Source: Gammaproteobacteria bacterium (GTDB lineage Bacteria; Pseudomonadota; Gammaproteobacteria; HTCC5015). From it: a DNA stretch of 40,038 bases. Position 1 is the first letter of the stretch; every line of letters begins with the position of its first letter. Both the position numbers and the translations under genes were made by a program. The stretch is taken from assembly GCA_028284675.1 (NCBI GenBank), contig JANQRI010000039.1, forward strand, positions 1 through 40,038, read 5' to 3'. Positions 1 through 7,704 of the stretch are shown here, in pieces. The notes below the pieces were generated by a model. The model did not search any database. It had not been told where the DNA came from and worked only from the letters and a program-made list of their open reading frames with translations.

Positions 1-6
1 TTCGCC

Positions 7-41
7 AGGCTATAACAGCCTGAGTCCGACGTATTCGTCGG
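7..41. repeat. Two consecutive short hairpins at the left edge
   Basis: AGGCT (7-11) pairs with AGCCT (17-21) across a 5-base loop, and CCGACG (26-31) pairs with CGTCGG (36-41) across TATT. They lie downstream of tRNA-fMet as transcribed on the minus strand. No T-run follows either, so a terminator role is only possible. The second hairpin runs into the tRNA-derived inverted repeat. Confidence 0.4.
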
Positions 42-57
42 GCTCATAACCCGAAGG
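35..57 (+). repeat. Inverted copy of the tRNA-fMet anticodon arm
   Basis: These 23 bases are identical to the anticodon arm and flanks of the tRNA-fMet gene at 166-188, but lie on the opposite strand, giving a perfect 23-bp inverted repeat with a 108-bp spacer. There is no acceptor, D or T arm around this copy, so it is not a second tRNA gene. It could be a recombination scar or a fold-back artefact at a contig end. Confidence 0.8.
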
Positions 58-135
58 GCCTCATCATAAAACCCTTACAGGTTTCAAATTCTCAGATTCC
101 CCGGTAAAACGCCTCTCACAAACCACCAAAACTGT

Positions 136-212
136 TGGTAGCGGGGGCAGGATTTGAACCTGCGACCTTCGGGTTATGAGCCCGACGAGCTGCCAGACTG
201 CTCCACCCCGCA
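136..212 (-). tRNA. Initiator tRNA-fMet (anticodon CAT)
   Basis: A complete 77-nt cloverleaf is readable on the minus strand. The 5' acceptor strand runs from 212, the anticodon loop CTCATAA has its CAT at 176-178, the T loop is TTCAAAT, and the CCA end is encoded (136-138). Two features mark it as the initiator: three consecutive G:C pairs in the anticodon stem (GGG/CCC) and an unpaired 1:72 position. The 1:72 mismatch is U.U here, rather than the C.A seen in E. coli initiator tRNA. It sits 104 bases downstream of ssb on the same strand but has its own promoter. Confidence 0.96.
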
Positions 213-225
213 TCAGGCAGGCCGA

Positions 226-254
226 AGTCTAGCGATTTACGACTTAAATTTCAA
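226..254 (-). promoter_or_regulatory. Sigma70-type promoter of tRNA-fMet
   Basis: On the minus strand TTGAAA (249-254) and TAGACT (226-231) are separated by exactly 17 bases. The next bases form a GC-rich discriminator, typical of stringently controlled stable-RNA promoters. The predicted start lies about 7 bases before the mature tRNA 5' end. Confidence 0.7.
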
Positions 255-316
255 GCAGATAGCATTATTTCCTGATCTCTATCCGCAAAACCCCTTAACT
301 GCAAGAAAGAGAAAGC

Positions 317-766
317 TTAAAAAGGAATATCGTCGTCAAAATCACTGGAAGCTGCTGCGGGTTCGGGCTTTGATTGAGTGTCTCTGCCTGCGGCAGGCGG
401 AGCGTCAAAACCACCTCCGGAAGCACCTCCACGGCCACCCAGCATTTGCATGTCATTTGCAACAATTTCAGTCGTATAGCGGTCCTGGCCGTTTTTATCC
501 TGCCATTTACGGGTTTGCAACCGGCCCTCGACGTAGACTTGTGAGCCCTTACGCAGGTATTCACCGGCAATTTCCGCCAGGCGACTGAAAAACACCACGC
601 GGTGCCACTCAGTGCGCTCCTGTTTCTCTCCGGTTTGCTTGTCTTTCCAGGACTCGGCAGTTGCCAAGCTGATGTTTGCCACGGCTGCACCGCTGGGCAT
701 ATATTTAACTTCCGGATCGGCCCCAAGATTACCGACTAATATGACTTTATTTATACCTCTGGCCAT
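317..766 (-). CDS. ssb: Single-stranded DNA-binding protein SSB
   Basis: 149 aa. It coats single-stranded DNA in replication, repair and recombination and recruits partner proteins through its C-terminal tip. The N-terminal OB fold (about residues 1-110) begins MARGINKVILVGNLG, as in proteobacterial SSBs. A Gly/Ala/Pro-rich linker follows, and the protein ends in the acidic tail DFDDDIPF, the canonical interaction peptide. The ATG at 766 has a GAGGTGAG Shine-Dalgarno just upstream. The gene follows the MFS transporter on the same strand with 34 bases between them, and uvrA diverges beyond that. This ssb-MFS-uvrA order is familiar from Pseudomonas. I saw no LexA box immediately upstream. Identification is secure. 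Confidence 0.98.
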   Translation of the reverse strand: MARGINKVILVGNLGADPEVKYMPSGAAVANISLATAESWKDKQTGEKQERTEWHRVVFFSRLAEIAGEYLRKGSQVYVEGRLQTRKWQDKNGQDRYTTEIVANDMQMLGGRGGASGGGFDAPPAAGRDTQSKPEPAAASSDFDDDIPF

Positions 767-800
767 TGGCTCACCTCAATGATTTCATTAATATCTTTGC

Positions 801-2195
801 TTAAATTTTCACTGTCGCATACTTCCCCAATGCAACCTTATCCAGAATTTCAAGATCCACACGCAAGTATGCCCTGCCTTCATCCTGTGCGATGCTGGCC
901 TCTTCAACGCCTCGAATAGCGGCCAATTCCTCGGCCAGCTGTCTTGATGGTTTCATGTGAGGGTCAACCAGCTCGAAAGAGTAATTATCCAGATTCCGTG
1001 GCTGCTGCATTCCGATTCCAATGATAAGCCATATCAGTGCAATTAGCGATCCCATTAGAAAGACTCCATGTATGCCAGCCTGCTGCAAAACCCAGCCGCC
1101 TAAGACACCTCCCATAAAAGCGCCCAAGAACTGAAAACTGGAATAAATTCCCAGTGCCCCGCCTTTTTTTGCCAATGGCGCGGATTTCGATGTTAAAGAC
1201 GGTAATACCGCTTCAAGGAAATTAAAGGCCGCGAAAAATAATATCAATACCACACCAAACGCCTGTATATCCATCGTAAGCCGGCTTAGTCCGGCCAAAC
1301 TTAACACGATGAGCAATATGCTCAGCAAAAACAACGGCTTCAATTTATGGTAGCGTTCGGCGGCAAATAACGCCGGCAACATAATGACAAAAGCACCCAG
1401 TACAACAAATAAATAAACCAGCCAGTGACGTGCGGCCACAACACCCAATGTATCTCGCAAATAATAAGGTATCGCAAGAAAACAGGAGGTCAAAATCAAA
1501 TGTAGACAGAAAATTCCGATATTCAGCTGCAACAACTGCCGATTAAGCAATAGCCCCGCTAGTGAACGACTAATTTGCTCCCGATTAATACTGACATGTC
1601 CTGCCGGCACCGCAGGGACCGCCGACCACAGTAACACTATTGCCAGGACTGCGAGCCCGGCACTCAAATAGAAAATACCGGAACCACCGATAAAATTGAA
1701 TAATACCGGACCCAACACCAGTGATGCTATAAATGTAGCACCGATACTTAACCCAATAGCAGCCATAATTTTGCTGCGTTGACTATCACGGGTTAAGTCA
1801 CTTGCCAGTGCCATTATAGCTGCGGCGATCGCACCGGCCCCCTGCAATGCCCGCCCAAGGATTACGCCATATATGCTTTCAGAGATCCCGGCTATGATAC
1901 TGCCGGCAGCAAATATCAGTAATCCGGCAAAAATCAATTGTTTGCGTCCAAAGCGGTCTGAAAGTGCACCGAAAGGAATCTGCAGGCAAGCCTGAGTCAA
2001 ACCATAAATACCGATAGCAATACCCACCAATAATGGCGTTGCACCATCCAGGTGCTCGGCATACAAGGCCATCACCGGCAGCAATAAAAATAAGCCTAAC
2101 ATTCGAATTGCATAAATTACCGGCAGCCACAACGCTGCACGCTTTTCAACAGGAAGCATTTTTTGAGACACAGTCTTTAAACCTGGAACAGACAT
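801..2195 (-). CDS. MFS transporter, YajR-like, with C-terminal ferredoxin-like domain
   Basis: 464 aa, inner-membrane major facilitator superfamily protein. Hydrophobic segments consistent with about 12 helices fill residues 20-395. The motif-A loop is GALSDRFGRKQ (about residues 76-86). After the last helix there is a soluble tail of about 65 residues. It starts near YSFELVDPHMKPSRQL and resembles the small alpha-beta YAM domain that E. coli YajR carries after its transport domain. The substrate is unknown, and proton-coupled drug or metabolite export is the usual guess. The gene lies between ssb and divergent uvrA, a conserved neighbourhood with no obvious functional link. The start at 2195 is the longest option and its Shine-Dalgarno is weak. 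Confidence 0.85.
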   Translation of the reverse strand: MSVPGLKTVSQKMLPVEKRAALWLPVIYAIRMLGLFLLLPVMALYAEHLDGATPLLVGIAIGIYGLTQACLQIPFGALSDRFGRKQLIFAGLLIFAAGSIIAGISESIYGVILGRALQGAGAIAAAIMALASDLTRDSQRSKIMAAIGLSIGATFIASLVLGPVLFNFIGGSGIFYLSAGLAVLAIVLLWSAVPAVPAGHVSINREQISRSLAGLLLNRQLLQLNIGIFCLHLILTSCFLAIPYYLRDTLGVVAARHWLVYLFVVLGAFVIMLPALFAAERYHKLKPLFLLSILLIVLSLAGLSRLTMDIQAFGVVLILFFAAFNFLEAVLPSLTSKSAPLAKKGGALGIYSSFQFLGAFMGGVLGGWVLQQAGIHGVFLMGSLIALIWLIIGIGMQQPRNLDNYSFELVDPHMKPSRQLAEELAAIRGVEEASIAQDEGRAYLRVDLEILDKVALGKYATVKI

Positions 2196-2291
2196 TACCC
2201 GGCAGTATTACCGGTGGCAGATGGTGTCAAAAATGCACGTATTTGGCAAATAGCCCTGACTGAATTCAAGCTGCTGATATAACTTGCTGCA

Positions 2292-2307
2292 TATAATCAG
2301 GTATACT
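2292..2307 (+). promoter_or_regulatory. uvrA: Candidate -10 elements of the uvrA promoter
   Basis: A perfect TATAAT (2292-2297) and a second TATACT (2302-2307) lie about 100 bases before uvrA. Neither has a good -35 at 16-18 bases, so this is tentative. No LexA-type CTGT-N8-ACAG site is visible between the divergent genes. Confidence 0.3.
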
Positions 2308-2374
2308 GAGCGGCTTAATATCGGCCCATTAAAGTGGGCTTCCCAATATTCCTACATCAAGCAAGGCGGGTTTC

Positions 2375-2388
2375 CGGCAAATTTGCCG
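2375..2388. repeat. Perfect 14-bp palindrome just before uvrA
   Basis: CGGCAAATTTGCCG is self-complementary over all 14 bases and ends 11 bases before the uvrA ATG, where a Shine-Dalgarno would normally lie. It could be a dimeric repressor operator or a translation-limiting hairpin; it may also be chance. Confidence 0.5.
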
Positions 2389-2399
2389 ATCGATCAGAA

Positions 2400-5246
2400 A
2401 TGGAAAATATACGAATTCGCGGTGTACGCACCCACAATCTGCAAAACATTAATCTGGATCTGCCGCGCGATAAACTCATCGTCATTACCGGCTTATCCGG
2501 TTCAGGTAAGTCTTCACTGGCTTTTGATACGATTTTTGCCGAAGGGCAACGGCGTTATGTGGAGTCGCTATCCGCATATGCACGGCAGTTTTTATCCGTA
2601 ATGGAGAAACCCGATGTGGACCATATTGAGGGCTTATCTCCGGCAATATCCATCGAACAAAAATCAACTTCTCATAACCCGCGCTCCACTGTCGGCACAA
2701 TAACCGAAATTTACGATTATTTACGACTGTTATATGCCAGAGTCGGCGTTCCACGTTGTCCAATACATAACGATTCCCTTGAGGCACAAACAGTCAGCCA
2801 AATGGTTGACCATGTCATTTCATTGCCCGCTGAAAAACGTTATATGTTACTTGCACCGGTCGTTTCAAACAGGAAAGGCGAACATACCGCATTACTTGAG
2901 CAGTTTGCCCAACAGGGTTTTCTGCGGGCCCGTATTGATGGGGAAATACATCCCCTGGACAAACCGCCCAAACTTGATCTGCGCCGCAAGCATACGATTG
3001 AAATTGTGATAGACCGCTTCAAGATACGCGATGATATCAAGCAACGCCTGGCCGAATCTTTTGAAACCGCATTAAACCTCAGTGACGGTATTGCGCGTAT
3101 CGTTGCAATGGATAGCCCGTCTGCAGAACTTACATTTTCAGCTAAATTTGCGTGCCCGAAGTGTGGTTACAGCATGCCTGAACTGGAGCCCCGTCTTTTT
3201 TCGTTTAACAACCCGGCCGGCGCATGCCCCGCCTGTGACGGCCTCGGTGTTGAACAGTTTTTCGATCCGAAGCAAGTTGTTAAACACCCCCACCTGAGCC
3301 TGGCAGGTGGTGCAATCCGGGGCTGGGATCGACGCAGCGCATATTATTTTCAATTAGTGACCGCATTGAGCAAACACTACCGATTCAATACTGAAACCCC
3401 GTTTGATGAACTCCCAGACAGTATTCAGGATATCGTGCTCTACGGTAGTAAAGATGAACTGATTAAATTCACTTACAAAGCTGAAGGCGGGCGCAGTATC
3501 AGCCGGGAACATCGATTTGAGGGCGTTATTCCCAATATAGAACGGCGTTACCGGGAAACAGAATCAGCGATGGTCAGAGAAGAACTTGGCAAATATCTCA
3601 CGACACACCAATGCAGCCACTGCCATGGCACCCGATTGAATGAATCAGCAAGGCATGTTTTTATCAATGATAAGAATCTGCCGACAGTTGCATCAATGCC
3701 GATCGGAGACGCACTGCAATATTTCCAGGAACTGACACTGTCTGGCCAGCGCGGTGAAATCGCGAAAAAAATACTTAATGAAATTCAATTGCGACTGAAT
3801 TTTTTGGTCAATGTCGGCCTGGACTATCTGACTCTGGAACGCAGTGCAGATACCTTGTCAGGAGGTGAAGCACAGCGAATACGCCTGGCCAGTCAAATCG
3901 GCGCCGGACTGGTCGGGGTTATGTATATTCTGGATGAACCCTCCATCGGTCTACACCAGCGGGACAACGAACGACTCCTAAATACTTTGATCCACCTGCG
4001 TGATCTGGGCAATACAGTGATTGTCGTTGAGCACGACGAGGATGCGATTCAAGCAGCTGACTATATCGTGGACATCGGCCCTGGTGCCGGCGTGCACGGT
4101 GGACATATTGTTGCAGAGGGAACAGCCCGAGAAATCGCAAAAAATCCCAGTTCATTGACAGGGCAATATCTTTCAGGCCGGCGCGCAATAGACGTCCCGG
4201 CACATCGCACCCCCAATAACCCTTTACAACAACTAAAACTGTCTAAAGCAAGTGGTAACAACCTTAACGATCTCGATATCAGTTTTCCGGTCGGGTTACT
4301 GACCTGTGTTACCGGTGTATCCGGCTCCGGTAAATCGACACTTGTAAACGATACACTCTATAAGCATTATGCAAACAAGATTAACAATGCCAACCACAAT
4401 GCCGCACCCTGCAAAAAAGTGACAGGGTTTGAATATATTGACAAAGTAATTGATATTGATCAAAGCCCGATTGGTCGCACCCCCCGTTCCAATCCGGCTA
4501 CATATACCGGTATTTTTACCGCGATACGCGAACTTTTTGCCGGTACTAATGAAGCACGTTCACGTGGTTACCAGCCAGGCAGATTCAGCTTCAATGTACG
4601 GGGCGGCCGTTGTGAGGCCTGCCAGGGTGACGGCGTGATTAAAGTGGAAATGCACTTTCTGCCGGACATCTATGTGAGCTGCGATGTTTGCAAGGGTAAA
4701 CGCTATAACCGGGAAACCCTGGAAGTGCTCTACAAAGGCAAAAATATCCATCAGGTGCTGGAAATGACCGTAGAGGATGCATTCGACTTCTTCGCTGCAA
4801 TCCCTGTATTGAAACGTAAACTACAAACTTTGCTGGATGTCGGTCTGTCTTATATCACCCTCGGACAAAATGCAGTGACCTTGTCAGGGGGTGAAGCGCA
4901 ACGTATTAAACTTGCCCGTGAACTTTCAAAACGTGATACCGGCAAAACACTTTACATACTTGATGAACCGACAACCGGCCTTCATTTTCATGATATTGAG
5001 CAATTGCTTAAAGTTTTACACCGTCTACGTGACCACGGAAATACGGTTATTGTGATTGAACACAACCTGGATGTTATAAAAACCGCTGACTGGATAATAG
5101 ACCTTGGTCCGGAAGGCGGTAACAAAGGTGGAATACTGGTTGCTGAAGGCACACCAGAGACACTTGCAGGCTGTAAACAATCCCATACCGGGCAATTCCT
5201 GAAAAGCAAACTTAAACTCTCTGAATCTCAGCAAAAACTCGCTTAA
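2400..5246 (+). CDS. uvrA: UvrABC excinuclease subunit A
   Basis: 948 aa from the ATG at 2400, close to the 940 aa of E. coli UvrA. The ATPase UvrA2 recognises bulky DNA lesions and loads UvrB in nucleotide excision repair. Walker A of the first ABC module is GLSGSGKSS (31-39). The UvrB-binding zinc module with CPKC...CPAC follows, then the first signature LSGGEAQRI. The second module has Walker A GVSGSGKST, a zinc finger CEAC...CDVC and a second LSGGEAQRI. The frame is open further upstream to 2334, but the family N-terminus (MENIRIRGVRTHNL) fixes the start at 2400. No clear Shine-Dalgarno is present; a palindrome sits there instead. Convergent with the next gene, 7 bases apart, with no terminator seen. 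Confidence 0.98.
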   Translation: MENIRIRGVRTHNLQNINLDLPRDKLIVITGLSGSGKSSLAFDTIFAEGQRRYVESLSAYARQFLSVMEKPDVDHIEGLSPAISIEQKSTSHNPRSTVGTITEIYDYLRLLYARVGVPRCPIHNDSLEAQTVSQMVDHVISLPAEKRYMLLAPVVSNRKGEHTALLEQFAQQGFLRARIDGEIHPLDKPPKLDLRRKHTIEIVIDRFKIRDDIKQRLAESFETALNLSDGIARIVAMDSPSAELTFSAKFACPKCGYSMPELEPRLFSFNNPAGACPACDGLGVEQFFDPKQVVKHPHLSLAGGAIRGWDRRSAYYFQLVTALSKHYRFNTETPFDELPDSIQDIVLYGSKDELIKFTYKAEGGRSISREHRFEGVIPNIERRYRETESAMVREELGKYLTTHQCSHCHGTRLNESARHVFINDKNLPTVASMPIGDALQYFQELTLSGQRGEIAKKILNEIQLRLNFLVNVGLDYLTLERSADTLSGGEAQRIRLASQIGAGLVGVMYILDEPSIGLHQRDNERLLNTLIHLRDLGNTVIVVEHDEDAIQAADYIVDIGPGAGVHGGHIVAEGTAREIAKNPSSLTGQYLSGRRAIDVPAHRTPNNPLQQLKLSKASGNNLNDLDISFPVGLLTCVTGVSGSGKSTLVNDTLYKHYANKINNANHNAAPCKKVTGFEYIDKVIDIDQSPIGRTPRSNPATYTGIFTAIRELFAGTNEARSRGYQPGRFSFNVRGGRCEACQGDGVIKVEMHFLPDIYVSCDVCKGKRYNRETLEVLYKGKNIHQVLEMTVEDAFDFFAAIPVLKRKLQTLLDVGLSYITLGQNAVTLSGGEAQRIKLARELSKRDTGKTLYILDEPTTGLHFHDIEQLLKVLHRLRDHGNTVIVIEHNLDVIKTADWIIDLGPEGGNKGGILVAEGTPETLAGCKQSHTGQFLKSKLKLSESQQKLA

Positions 5247-5253
5247 GCAGCTT

Positions 5254-6309
5254 TTAAGATCGTAGGTCCGCCTCCGCAAGCTGTTGAGCGACAGCCAGTG
5301 TTGTTGCACCCTCCCTATCAGCACATTCGAGAATACGCGTTACCGTTTGGTAAATACCCGCAACCTGTTGCATACCCTGCTCATAAGTCAATCCGGCCCG
5401 AAATGACGCAATATCGATAACACCACCGGCATTAATCGCAAAATCAGGTACATATAGAACTCCATGTTGGGCCAGCATATCCATATCAGCCATACTGGCC
5501 AGCTGGTTATTTGCCGCACCTGCTACTATCTTTGCTTTGATACGCGGGATACTCTTTTCATTAAGCACCGCGCCCAATGCGCAAGGTGAAAACACATCTG
5601 TTACTTCATCGTATACCTGCTCGCAGTCAACAACTTTTGCATTAAATTGCTCTGCTACCGCGACGGCACGCTCTGAATAGATATCCGCTACCGTGATTTC
5701 AGCACCAGCCTGCGTTAAGTGTTGGACCAGGCGACTGCCTACCGCGCCGGCCCCTTGCACCGCCACTTTGATACCACTCAAACTCTCGCACTGCAGGCGA
5801 TGTTTTACAGCGGCTTGTATGCCCATAAAAACACCGTAGGCGGTCGCCGGGGATGGATCACCGTCCACGATCGCCCCATCTTCCGTTTCACGCTCACCGA
5901 CACCGGATATATGGGCCGTTTTGGAAGCAATAATTTCCAAGTCCTGGACTGTGGTGCCTGAATCTTCGGCAGCGATATAGCGCCCCGCGAGTGTATCCAG
6001 GCATGCTCCAAATGCCTCAAACAACTCTGCTGATTTATCGGATCGAGGATCACCGATAATAACGGACTTGCCGCCCCCCAAAGGCAGAGCTGAGATCGCC
6101 GATTTATAAGTCATGCCCTTGGATAAACGTAACACATCCTGAAGAGCATCCGCATCCGAGCGATACGGGTACATGCGCACGCCGCCCAATGCAGGACCCC
6201 GATGTGTATTATGAATTGCCACTATGGCTTTTAAACCGCACTCCGGCCTGTGAAAAAACACGACTTCCTCGTGTCGATCAAACTCAATATGGTCAAAAAC
6301 ACTCATCAT
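5254..6309 (-). CDS. Leucine/valine/phenylalanine-type amino acid dehydrogenase
   Basis: 351 aa, cytosolic NAD-dependent oxidative deaminase converting a branched-chain (or aromatic) amino acid to the 2-oxoacid and ammonia. The catalytic core shows KGMTYKSA and LPLGGGKSVIIGDP, with the two family lysines at about residues 69 and 81. A Rossmann NAD motif VAVQGAGAVGSRL follows in the second domain. The start is placed at the first of two consecutive ATGs at 6309, because upstream in-frame residues overlap mobA and do not look like the family. mobA lies 13 bases upstream on the same strand. The 2-oxoacid dehydrogenase genes nearby suggest a branched-chain amino acid catabolic role. Leucine versus phenylalanine preference cannot be read from sequence alone. 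Confidence 0.88.
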   Translation of the reverse strand: MMSVFDHIEFDRHEEVVFFHRPECGLKAIVAIHNTHRGPALGGVRMYPYRSDADALQDVLRLSKGMTYKSAISALPLGGGKSVIIGDPRSDKSAELFEAFGACLDTLAGRYIAAEDSGTTVQDLEIIASKTAHISGVGERETEDGAIVDGDPSPATAYGVFMGIQAAVKHRLQCESLSGIKVAVQGAGAVGSRLVQHLTQAGAEITVADIYSERAVAVAEQFNAKVVDCEQVYDEVTDVFSPCALGAVLNEKSIPRIKAKIVAGAANNQLASMADMDMLAQHGVLYVPDFAINAGGVIDIASFRAGLTYEQGMQQVAGIYQTVTRILECADREGATTLAVAQQLAEADLRS

Positions 6310-6322
6310 GACAAACTGTGGT

Positions 6323-6898
6323 TTATGCAATGCATTGTAATTTTTCAAATGTATTGATATTGCAAAAACCAGCCCTTGAGTCGGAAAAATCCACTGCGAC
6401 TGCGCCAACTTCCCTTAGCCAGCCGTGCACAGAACGCCGCTCATCATGTAAATACTTTTCCAGCCCCGGTTTCAACGAAGCGGATAACAGACAGCACAGA
6501 TAATGGCTGCTATGCCCATCATTAACATATGCGGCCGGTGCACCCGCAAGCCCACGAAACAATCTCGCTACGAGGTCTACCGGAATACACGGCATATCAC
6601 AGGGCACACAAGCCAACCAGGGCTGATCGGTCCAGTGCATAGCTGTTATCACTCCTGCAAGCGGACCGGCAAACGCCTCAAGCTGACCGGAATAATAATC
6701 TGCCAATACTGGATACCCTAATTGACGATATTGTTGCAGATTACGGTTTGCGCTAATGGCCAAAGGATTTACCTGCGGGCTATACCTTGACAGCACGGTA
6801 TGAATCATGGGCTGCCCGTTCAGCATCAACAGGCCTTTATCCCGGCCCCCAAACCGCGTGCCTCGCCCTCCAGCTAATACTACGCCTGCTGCTTGCAT
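6323..6898 (-). CDS. mobA: Molybdenum cofactor guanylyltransferase MobA
   Basis: 191 aa, similar in length to E. coli MobA. It transfers GMP from GTP to molybdopterin to make the guanine dinucleotide cofactor used by DMSO reductase-family enzymes. The N-terminal nucleotide-binding signature is LAGGRGTRFGGRDKGL (8-23). The metal-binding region CVPCDMPCIP lies near the middle, and the C-terminal FCNINTFEKL matches the usual asparagine-containing end of the family. It is transcribed with the downstream amino acid dehydrogenase (13-base gap), with no evident functional connection. The presence of mobA implies molybdoenzymes elsewhere in the genome. Confidence 0.92.
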   Translation of the reverse strand: MQAAGVVLAGGRGTRFGGRDKGLLMLNGQPMIHTVLSRYSPQVNPLAISANRNLQQYRQLGYPVLADYYSGQLEAFAGPLAGVITAMHWTDQPWLACVPCDMPCIPVDLVARLFRGLAGAPAAYVNDGHSSHYLCCLLSASLKPGLEKYLHDERRSVHGWLREVGAVAVDFSDSRAGFCNINTFEKLQCIA

Positions 6899-7095
6899 AA
6901 GACTCCAATCATTTCATTTACACATTCTGGGGTGTGTATATTGCAACTAAAATGCATATCATGCAAAACACATTAGAATCACTATAAAACAGATCCTGCT
7001 TAAAACAGTTAAAATTAGGTTAGAATAAAGATAAATTTGATTGTGCCAAATAAGCGCTGAGTAATGCTTTTTCAAAAAAACCCCGATGGCAATCG

Positions 7096-7101
7096 TATAC
7101 T
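7096..7101 (+). promoter_or_regulatory. Candidate -10 for the 2-oxoacid dehydrogenase operon
   Basis: TATACT, immediately followed by TATAAA, lies about 55 bases before the flavin-reductase-like gene in the AT-rich 257-base gap after divergent mobA. The best -35 (TTCAAA) is 19 bases away, so the call is weak. Nothing else recognisable was seen in this gap. Confidence 0.3.
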
Positions 7102-7155
7102 ATAAATGCAAACAGGCCCTAAAACTTATAACTTTGTTTATCGCTACCGAATATT

Positions 7156-7683
7156 ATGACAACAATCGACCCTGCATCTGATAATGCCCACATATCGGAA
7201 ATTGCCGGCCAAATGAAACTCGCAATGCGACGTCTGGCAGCATCGGTCAGTGTAATATCAGCAGCAAACCGTCATGGCGACCCATTCGCAATGACGGCTA
7301 CTTCTGTTACCTCACTAAGCCTGGAACCGCCGGCACTGCTGATCTGTGTCAGCAGCTGGGCAGCTATACATCAGGCTTTGTCTGAAGGGCAGCCGTTTTG
7401 CGTGAATATATTAAACAATAAACAACAATCGATTGCAGAGATATGCAGTCAAGGACCTGAAAACCGGGACCGGTTCGCAATCGGAAACTGGCAGTTTAAT
7501 GCCGATAATACACCCTATATCGCCGATGCGCAGGCTAACTTGTTCTGTGTCAACGACAAATCAATATGCTATGCTAGCCATACAATTTTTATCGGGCAGG
7601 TAGATAAAATCGGGTTATGTGGGGATGTATCCCCATTAGTTTACCTTGACGGAAACTATCTGCACTGCAACCCTGAGAAGTGA
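7156..7683 (+). CDS. Flavin reductase-like FMN-binding split-barrel protein
   Basis: 175 aa. It resembles the short flavin reductase family (HpaC/DIM6/NTAB type), which reduces FMN or FAD with NAD(P)H for partner monooxygenases. Family-like stretches are MRRLAASVSVISA near the N-terminus, PFAMTATSVTSLSLEPPALLICV (split across about 39-61) and GQPFCVNIL. No monooxygenase partner lies nearby. It is instead the first gene of a plus-strand set, 21 bases before the E1 alpha gene. Whether it serves the 2-oxoacid dehydrogenase pathway or is a passenger is unknown. The ATG at 7156 has no obvious Shine-Dalgarno. Confidence 0.8.
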   Translation: MTTIDPASDNAHISEIAGQMKLAMRRLAASVSVISAANRHGDPFAMTATSVTSLSLEPPALLICVSSWAAIHQALSEGQPFCVNILNNKQQSIAEICSQGPENRDRFAIGNWQFNADNTPYIADAQANLFCVNDKSICYASHTIFIGQVDKIGLCGDVSPLVYLDGNYLHCNPEK

Positions 7684-7704
7684 CAGGACAAAGGAGCCCC
7701 GGAT

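Noticed and set aside
1..135. A possible second tRNA-fMet gene
   Set aside because: Only the anticodon arm matches; acceptor, D and T arms cannot be drawn on either strand.
154..588. Plus-strand reading frame opposite tRNA-fMet and ssb
   Set aside because: It is antisense to two clearly identified genes and has no protein-like features.
2196..2399. SOS (LexA) box between MFS gene and uvrA
   Set aside because: No CTGT-N8-ACAG or close variant is present.
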